Shown here piece after piece: positions 56,162 to 64,000 of a stretch of DNA of 64,000 bases. The notes below the pieces were generated by a model that saw only the letters and a list, made by a program, of their open reading frames with translations, was not told the origin of the DNA and ran no database searches. The stretch lies in NCBI GenBank assembly GCA_032158125.1, contig JASKOT010000007.1, positions 310,001 through 374,000 on the forward strand. Reading direction: 5' to 3'. The DNA is from Papiliotrema nemorosa. Its lineage: Eukaryota > Basidiomycota > Tremellomycetes > Tremellales > Rhynchogastremaceae. How positions within the stretch are numbered: the stretch's first letter is position 1; each line of letters opens with the position of its first letter. A program made the position numbers and the translations under genes.

Positions 56162-59100
56162 ATGCAGGCCACGCCGGAGACCTTGCAGCTATTGTCTACT
56201 ACTCTCACTGCGACTGTCTCCCCCGATAGCGCAACGAGAAGACAAGCGGAAGAACAACTCCGAAATGGCGAAAATCAGCCTGGCTTCTTGCTTTTGGTAT
56301 TGGAGCTGGTACGATCCGACGGTGTGGACATGGTCGTTCGACAAGCCGCTGGAGTGTACTTTAAAAACGCTGTAAAGAGGCTATGGGAACCCGAAGAGGT
56401 GAGTCGCCTTTCTCAAGAGCTTCAGTTTACATGTAGGGCGGACCTAGCGTCATCCCGGAAGAAAACAAGGATGCTATCAAGTTGTTGCTTGTGCCAACGA
56501 TGATCAACCTTGCTCGACCACAGACAGCTCTATTACAAGCGCAGATCGGAGAAGGGCTGGCGACTGTCGCTTCTTATGATTTCCCGGATGAGTGGAACAA
56601 CCTCGTTGACGTGAGTTTCGCTTCGGCATGCCAAGCTGAAGCTGACGAGGTAGGATCTGGTCAAGAGTCTGACGCCCGATGACTTTGTCATCAACAATGG
56701 TGTCTTGTCCACCGCTCACTCTATCTTCAAACGGTCAGTTGATGTTGATGTGAATCTTCAGCATCACAATGGCTGATGAGCAGTTGGCGGTCCATGTTCA
56801 GGACAAACAAGCTGTATTCGGATATCAACTATGTCCTCGAACGATTCTGCGAACCATACTATGGCCTTTTCGCACATGTCGACAGCCTCCTCTCCTCTGG
56901 TCAACCTCTACCACCCAACGCATCTCTCCCGCTCTTGGCGCAAAGCGTCTTGCTCCTCACTCAGCTGTTCCACGACCTGTGCAGTCAGGATTTACCGCCG
57001 TTCTTCGAGGACAGAATGGGAGACTTTATGGGTGATGCGGCAACTGGCAAAGAGGGGTGGTTGAGAAAGTATCTGAGTTGGGACAAAGCGGAGCTTAGGG
57101 GTGATGTGAGCTGGCAGTCATGGGAGGGGTTCCAAGCTGACTGTATAGGACGACGATGATGCGCCAGGACCACTGCAAAAGATTAGGGCATCCATCTGTG
57201 AGATTGCGGAGTTGTTCGCGCAGAAGTACTTGGATGCTTTCCCTCAGCTTGGTTCTTTTGTGGACGGAATCTGGAACATGTTGACGACCGTCGGACCGGG
57301 CACAAGGGAGGACATGGTGAGCATCCTCACCCAATACGCACACGGACATTTTTGACGGATCCAGCTCGTTGCGAAAGCTCTGAGATTCTTGTCGGTCGTG
57401 GTGAAGATGGGCAGTCACCGAGAAATGTTTGCGGATCCAGCCACGCTTAGACTATTCTGCGAAAAGATCATTCTACCCAATATGAGCATCAGGCGTGAGC
57501 TTTGTGTACCTGTCTGATCGCACGGAGCTGACACGCACAGAGCATGAGGAGGAAATGTTCGAAGATGATCCTAACGAGTACATCAGGATGGACTTGGAGC
57601 CTTCCACCGGTATGCCATCCTCTCGCCGTGAATGCCAGCGGGCTAATTTCCTGCAGAAACCGACACGAGGCGGCAGGCTGCAACAGAATTCACAAGAGCC
57701 TTGATGGAGAACTTTGAAAATGAAGTCACCCAAATTATCAATGGTTACATTACATCATTCCTCCAGGTCAGTTGTTCCCACAATCGGTGCACTATGGCAT
57801 ATATTGACATTCAGGAATATGCTTCAAATCCATCGCAAAACTGGAAGAGCAAAGACACTGCCATTTACCTTTTGACCTCGATTGCATCACGTGGATCAAC
57901 CCAGCAGGTGAGCATATAGCCGATCATGCACATGGTGCTGACGCATCAGCTCGGAGTCACCTCGACGAATGTTCTCGTCGACGTGGTATCGTTCTTCGGA
58001 CAAAACGTCTACGCCGATCTGCAAGCCCCTCCAGGCTCTGTCCACCCGATCCTCACCGTCGACGCTATCAAATTCCTTTACACTTTCCGCAACCAGGTCA
58101 GCTAGTGTCTTCTCGCTTCAAAGCAGCAACTAATATGCAGCTTACCAAGGACCAGCTGCTCTCCGTCTTGCCGCTCCTTGTTCAACATCTCAATTCAGAC
58201 AACTTTGTAATCTACTCTTATGCCGCCATCACGATTGAACGAATACTTTTCATCAAAGTCGACAAACAAGCACAGTGTGTCCGAGCTCCCTGCTGTACTA
58301 TTCAAGCTAATGGTCAAGATTCACCCAAGCGGATGTGCGACCGTTTGCTGAGAACGTCCTCATGGCATTGTTTGCCAATATCGAGAAAGGCGGTACTCCG
58401 GAGAAGATTGCGGAAAACGACTACTTGATGAAGTGTAAGCTCAACTCGTACCTCTGTCTACGTGGTCCTGATAGGATACAGGTATCATGAGAGTCATCAT
58501 TACTGCTCGACAGACTCTGACTCCTTCATATGAGGCCATCCTCAATCGGCTGATCAATATTCTCGGTGAAATCAGCAAGAATCCAAGTAATCCCAAATTC
58601 AACCAATATTGCTTCGAGAGTGTCTCAGCTCTGATCAGGTATGCTGTTGCCCCGCGCGTTTGATCAAAACTGAAGTGTTTAGGTTCGTCTGTGACGGTAC
58701 CCCGACAGCGTTGCCAGTCTTTGAGAACGCAGTCTTCGGTCCTGCCGAGGTGATCCTGACGCAAGAAGTGACTGGTAAGTTGAGCCACTCTTTAGGTATC
58801 CCAGTTGACTCGCCAGAGTTTATTCCATACATCTTCCAAATCCTTGCCCAGTTGTTGGAGCTACACGGGCCAAACGACCTCCCGTCCAACTTCCAACAAT
58901 TGGCCGGACCGCTGCTCAATGCGTCGTTATGGGAACAGCGGGGGAACGTGCCAGCTCTGGCGCGATTGTGGAAAGCCATCATCCGTCGGGGTCCATCTCA
59001 CATCGTCTCGAGCGGCCAGGTTCAGGGCCTTTTGGGTATCTTCCAACGTCTCATTGGCAGCAAGATCAACGACATCTTCGCTTTCGAACTCATCCAAGCA

Positions 59101-59986
59101 TTGTTCGAGTTTTTGCCTCTGTAAATCGAGATGCCGAATTGCAAGCGAAGCTGACTCTGTAGGTCGGCAATGCAACCCTTCGCCCCGACAGTCTTCACGC
59201 TTCTCCTCACTCGACAGCAGAGCAAGCCTTCGACTCAGTTCACACAAGGCTTTGTCTACTTTGTGCTCTTCCTATCTGCTATCGATACAGTCGGACCCGA
59301 CTTCTTGATCAGCACGATAGATGGATTGCAACCGGGGTAGGTGATGCTGAAACCATCATGCCGGTCGACTGACGTTAAGGCTGTTCGGGAATGTTCTCAC
59401 TGGTGTCGTTCTGTCCAACACCCAGAAAGCGCCGGCTCGAGGGAGGCGTGTGATAGAAGTTGGATTGACCAATTTGCTCACAAAGAGCAACTTCACCTTA
59501 GAAACGCACCGACAGTACTGGTGAGTTCTCATTAATGCCTCGCCGTTGGTGGCTGACACTTCAGGGTCGCCATGTTCCTCTCTCTGGTTGATCTGTTCAC
59601 ACTTCCACAAGATCTCACATATCAGAATGGGTCAACAGACGATATCGACGGTCTCGACCCCGAAGAGGCTGGCTTCCAATCTTCTTTCTCCAAACTTGGA
59701 GCGTCGGAGAAATCAAGCCATGATCCCGTAGCCCAAATTCCAGATGCCAGGGTGTACGCCTCAAAGGAGCTCGCTAGACGAAGTGCCGAGAAGCCAGGAC
59801 AGGTCAGTGGAATATCCAGCCTCCATCGAAGTATCGCTGAGTGTCAGATTGCGTCTCTGGTCGAGGAAGCAAGAAAGGAAGAGCAAGAGAATGTGACGAA
59901 ATTTACGACTTTCATGAACAGCAATGGGTGAGTCATGATTGTGTCAGTTTGCAGAATGTTGACGCTTCAGCGATGTTCTCAGGTGA
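56162..59986 (+). CDS. CSE1: Importin-alpha re-exporter Cse1/CAS (exportin-2)
   Basis: Cse1 returns importin-alpha to the cytoplasm with Ran-GTP. About 18 exons from ATG 56162 (MQATPETLQLL). The importin-beta N-terminal domain is clear: RRQAEEQLRNGENQPGFLL and VRQAAGVYFKNAVKRLW. Then DFPDEWNNLV, FRTNKLYSDINYVLERFCEP and YLLTSIASRG, and the central CSE1 segments IYSYAAITIERIL and FTQADVRPFAENVLMALF, which is reached by an intron ending at about 58319. PIFLWE-type HEAT repeats continue to the C-terminus, e.g. WKAIIRRGPSHI and HRQYW. The last exon is 16 nt (59971-59986), ending GDVLR. Length is near the family's about 960 aa. It follows the carrier gene in the same direction after 200 bp. Confidence 0.88.
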
Positions 59987-60277
59987 TCAAGCCGTGAGAG
60001 TGAAGCATTGGTTGGATCGCAAACACGCCAGTTTCTGAGTGGATATAGGGGTCGAGCATGAATCGCATCTTGCATGGTATGGGTTGTCTCGAACGCATTG
60101 CAGCTGGCATTGCTCTGCAGCGTGAAAGTTTGAGGGTCATCCAGTATTCATCAATGTCATGATATATCATAATAGGGTCATAAGTTCTTACTCCAAGCGC
60201 CTCACTGTGCCCAAGGATCTGAGAGACCTGTCATTAAAAGAGCACAAGTATTCCCCGCCTCGGCATCTTGACGTCCG

Positions 60278-63200
60278 CTATAGGTAGAATCGACGCATCC
60301 TCGCTCGCCTCTTCGCACTACAAGATGTCAGCAATGAAAGCGCAAGAATACCAGTGTAGACTCACAGGATTCCATCCCTTTGGCCATACCGCATGTCCAG
60401 AACGACCCGATAGATGATCACCACGGCGCATTCTACAAAGTCCACCAAGATGGCCATGAGACATATCAAGTCATGTACCAATCTACCTGGGATAGTCCTC
60501 GGTTCAGACCAGTCTTCCTCATCGTCTCCTTTGTCGAGCACGACTTCCCATACGCCTTCATCGTCTTCATCAATGTTGGTCGTGGTAGGCTCAGGGTACG
60601 ACTTGGAAGTCTGTATCGTTGGCCGGGAACCATGGAGGATTTGTTGAGACGTTCGACGTCGATGAGCTAGAGCTATCGAGCCATCTGATGAATGTCGCAA
60701 ATGAGGTAGTCGAGGTCGTTGTGTCAATGACAGGTGCTCAGTGACGGACCCCCAGGTATCTCTCCCCGCTTCGGAGGATACTGTGTCCTCCTTCGAGGCA
60801 GAGGCAGGTTTGACGTTGAACACAGACTCCGAAATGAAATGCTCGTTTGAGGTCAGATCAAGGGAAGTCCGAGTCGTATCTGCCCATCGGATCTTTCTCA
60901 TCGCAAAGGCATCGTCAAACACATTGAGATCGTCTTCGCCCGTCTTGTATGCCGAGTCTGGGAGTCCTGATATACGCCGAGATGGATGCGGCGAGGTGTA
61001 CGGTGCCAAGGCCAGAGCGAGCGAAGAGAGCGCAGCGGACACTCGAGGTGGCAGTGCCGCCGGAGATTCGGCGAAGGCATCCGAAAATGTAGATTTACCA
61101 TCATCGTCGACGCTAAGATGAGTACGGCTCGGAGAAGGGCGATTGAGGAACAAGGCGTCTTCGATCAAACGTAAAGAGTTGTCGGGCCGATCCCCATACT
61201 CACTCCCGAGTTCACTCCCTAGTGAACGATTAAGTCCAGGTCGAGAAGGCGTAGTCTGCAGAGCAGACGAGACAAAGGCACTCATCGCGGCCATTCGAGA
61301 GGTGATAGATGCGAACGCGGGAGATAGCGAATCGGGATCGGCCTGATTACTTCCAAAGACACTTCTAGCATCGGGCGAGACGGCGCTCCTGGTGGATCCG
61401 TGAGGAGATGGCCAAGGAGACTTGCGGATCGTGCGAGAGTGAATGGCAGATCTGGATCTACTACCACTTCGAGTCGCGACTGATCGGGAGGGAGGTGAAT
61501 GGGGCGCTTCGACGGTCAGGCGGGGTTTGATGGAGGTCGGCGATTTGGAACGGGGTCGCCTAGGTGTGAATGTCGCTTTTCCTGGCTCAAGGAAATTGGT
61601 CTGGGATAGTTTCTTCCGAACCTTTCGTCCCTCGCCCGGCAAGGTCAACTTGTCCGCTGAGCTGCGGGACAGTGACGTTCGTCGAGCACCCTTCATCGTC
61701 TCGAAGCGAGGTGGGCTTTCTTGGTGAGAGATGGCGCTGAATAGCGAGCTGACTCGAGAAAGCGCGGGGGAGAGCACCTTGTGACGTTTACCATCAGGTG
61801 TTACCCTTCTCAAACGATCCGACACGTCACCTAGATCTGGTTCACCTTCGTCCTCATCCTGTGGAGGTGAGGCAGATTTGGCTGAAGACGCCGAAGGGAA
61901 TTGTGGAAAGGCGATAGATCCCCATCCGAAAGAATCACACTTTTTGGGTACAGGTCGCACGGCTAATCGGGCTGGACCCGTGGCGATTGATCGAGGTCTG
62001 AAGATCGCTTTCTCCATTCCGCCTCGTATACCTGGGGTGGCTACAGATGTCGTTGCATTGATTTTCTCCTCAAGCGAATCCTCCTGAGCCCGTTCAAACT
62101 CTCGATTCAGCTTATCGACTTCTCTACGTAATCTCGCGGCAAGTTTCCGTTGATTCTCCTCCCCGTCTCGAGCGTCATTCAGAGCTTGCTCCAAGGCGAG
62201 AATTTGTCGATCGGCTTCTTCTTGCTGAATTGCGGTGAGCTGGGCCTGTCGCGGTGAAATAAAGGAACCATGCGCCAACTGTCGACGAGCGTTACTTATC
62301 CGGTGATGCGGGTAAGGCCGACTGTTGTCGTTTGCTCGCACAGTCCTGAAGCGTCTGGAAGAGGTCGACTCGTCCGCGGTGGAAGAGTAGTCTTCCCCTG
62401 ATCCTGAAATCTGGCCGTAGCCAGTTTCTTCGAGTCGATTCGCGTGTCTAGACGATGTGTATCCCTGGGACCTTGGGATGGACCTGTCCCGATCACGAAC
62501 CGATGACGAGTGCAGAGACTGCTCTTGTATGCGGTGCCCGGAAGAAGGTCCAGACTCTATCGAGGCTTCCGACGTGCTTTGGCTCGACCTTCTACGCTTG
62601 TGGTCCGGCTCCTGAGGGAACAGATGGACGATACTGGGTAGTCGCGCTTTCACCGTAGACGGTAGATACTGCAGCAGCTCTTCATGCGTTTGGAGAGCTC
62701 TCTCTGCCACTTCGGCCGCTACGAGCAGTTCTGAGGGTAAGATGCTCTCTAAGAAGGGCGTCAAGGGGAGGGGGTTCATACCTGTATCGCGACGTCTCAG
62801 CTGCTTTTTCATCTCCAGCAGCTTCATTCTCAACGTATGTTCGCTCACATCTCCCTCACTGCTCGCCTCCCACTCCCTCGCTTCGGAGCCCGACGTTCCA
62901 AAATCCACCTCTAGACCCATAGCTTTGGCTGCGTCTGTCGCTCTCCTCGCTCGAAGCCTTTCCTCTATCCTAGATTTATCCACACTCGATTCTCTTGACG
63001 ACATGACAGACCGCCTGGAGGAACCCGAGTCCTGTCTGAGTGGCGTGGGAGCGACCTGAACATCCGGGATGGCGGGTGACGAGGGGAGTTTCGACCCGTA
63101 CGGCGGTGGAGGGGAAGGTTCAGCTTCGCTCGGGTCTACCGAAGAAGACAGATTATTCCTCGAGCTCAGAGGGGATGGTAAGCCCAGACCGACTGATCGA

Positions 63201-63556
63201 CGAGTGGGCATCCCGGATACGGGAGAAGAGCCGGTTGGTGCGGTAGACGTAGATACGTCGAGACCTAGACTGATCCCTTCTGTATCGACCACAGGACTCG
63301 CATTGATTCTTGGCCTTTCAGCCCGAGCCTCTTCATTCCGCTTGACGAGGGGTTTTGCATGTGAGAGTGGCGTCCCATGCTTCGGTTGAGCAATGTGGTC
63401 GATGGAAAGGGATGAAACAGATGAAGAAGGTTCGAAAGGTGTTTTATGATGGGGTGCCTTGTTTGAGGAAGAGTGATGAGGGTCGGAGATCACGTTGGGC
63501 CGACTTCGGGAAGGAGGTCGAGGTCGACGAGCTGATGGAGTGGGAGTATACATCAT
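60278..63556 (-). CDS. Large disordered protein with a coiled coil and C-terminal membrane segment
   Basis: No named family recognised. One exon of 1064 codons runs from the tandem ATGs at 63556/63553 to the donor in the last codon; splicing (GTGAGT...GTAG) to a final exon adds about 14 basic residues ending MRRFYL at 60278. The N-terminal third is Ser/Pro/Arg-rich. A coiled coil follows (EEADRQILALEQALNDARDG, RLRREVDKLNREFERAQEDS) around residues 450-510. After a long disordered Ser-rich region, the C-terminus has WEVVLDKGDDEEDW and one hydrophobic segment, VHDLICLMAILVDFVECAVV, suggesting a tail anchor. It might be a membrane-organelle or spindle-pole scaffold; the sequence does not tell. 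Confidence 0.65.
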
Positions 63557-64000
63557 ATTGCTGGCTGTGTCCTGTGAGTCGTCAGGACCAATCGTGTGCG
63601 ATTCTGCAGATTGTATGCGGTTCTACGAGGAGTGTGCCGGGTCGACTGGGAACGAATGGGCCAGCTCGAACGACGTCCGTGTGTTTGTCGTTCTCCGAAG
63701 AAGTATCGTTGTGGCCAGCCCAGTCAGAAACCTCCCCCTGGTAAGAAGCAGCAAGGCTGATCGGTGTCAGGTCGAGCGGGATATGCGAAATCAGTGGTTT
63801 AATGACGTTTACAGCCAAAGACCGGGACAAGCCTTTGAGACTTTGGGCGAGTTGTCTCCGAACCGTCCGTTATCTCTGTCGTGTATGGGCGAGCTCGTCC
63901 TTGCCGATCTACTGATACATACAAGGGAATAAAGCGATACAAGCGCCGGAGAGACAAGGAGGAAGCAATGGATAAAAATTCGAAGTGTGAATCTTGGTGT
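63557..64000. other. Window end, no supported gene
   Basis: About 444 bp upstream of the large minus-strand gene. ORFs on both strands overlap and lack features. An ATG at 63968 begins a frame that runs out of the window. Confidence 0.3.

Noticed and set aside
63495..63932. 145-aa plus-strand ORF at the window end
   Set aside because: It overlaps the start of the large minus-strand gene antisense and has no recognisable features.

Overview
This window is nuclear DNA of a basidiomycete fungus, most likely a Tremellomycete (Cryptococcus/Kwoniella/Tremella relatives). The reasons are dense genes on both strands, many GT-AG introns of about 35-60 nt with CTRAC-like branch sites, very small exons, and typical fungal families (Hsp30-like opsin, Fab1, Zn2Cys6 factor, Ssu1, DUF6534). 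The phylum is a strong inference; the genus cannot be read from the sequence. I joined exons by eye, using reading phase and conserved family motifs.

Layout. 0-5.2 kb: DNA polymerase alpha B subunit (5' part only) diverges from Mediator MED27; an ALKBH1-type dioxygenase diverges from the Aurora kinase. 6.3-12.6 kb: a microbial opsin, then a lineage-specific tandem pair (the second copy has an in-frame stop) and a small unknown gene. 12.7-25.2 kb: complex I 21-kDa-type subunit, a Fab1/PIKfyve lipid kinase without a FYVE finger, a Mug113/T5orf172 protein and a dynamin-like GTPase with one in-frame TGA. 25.4-34.7 kb: an unknown gene, a DHA2 major-facilitator transporter, eIF5 and an EF-hand MscS channel. 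35.6-39.7 kb: three unknown Ser/Pro-rich ORFs in a gene-poor stretch. 40.4-49.9 kb: a DUF6534 membrane protein, a YeeE/YedE sulfur transporter, a D-2-hydroxyacid dehydrogenase, and a Zn2Cys6 regulator diverging from an Ssu1-type sulfite pump. 50.3-51.8 kb: a second lineage-specific tandem pair. 52-63.6 kb: an RGG protein, the aspartate/glutamate carrier, the exportin Cse1 and a large disordered protein with a C-terminal membrane segment.

How genes may work together. Most are unrelated housekeeping genes. The one clear functional grouping is 42.6-49.9 kb, where a sulfur-compound transporter, a transcription factor and a sulfite efflux pump lie within 7.3 kb and the last two share one promoter region. 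No tRNA, rRNA, transposon or CRISPR array was recognised. Several introns have a length divisible by three and no stop codon, so they are invisible in simple ORF calls; they were found by comparison with conserved family motifs.
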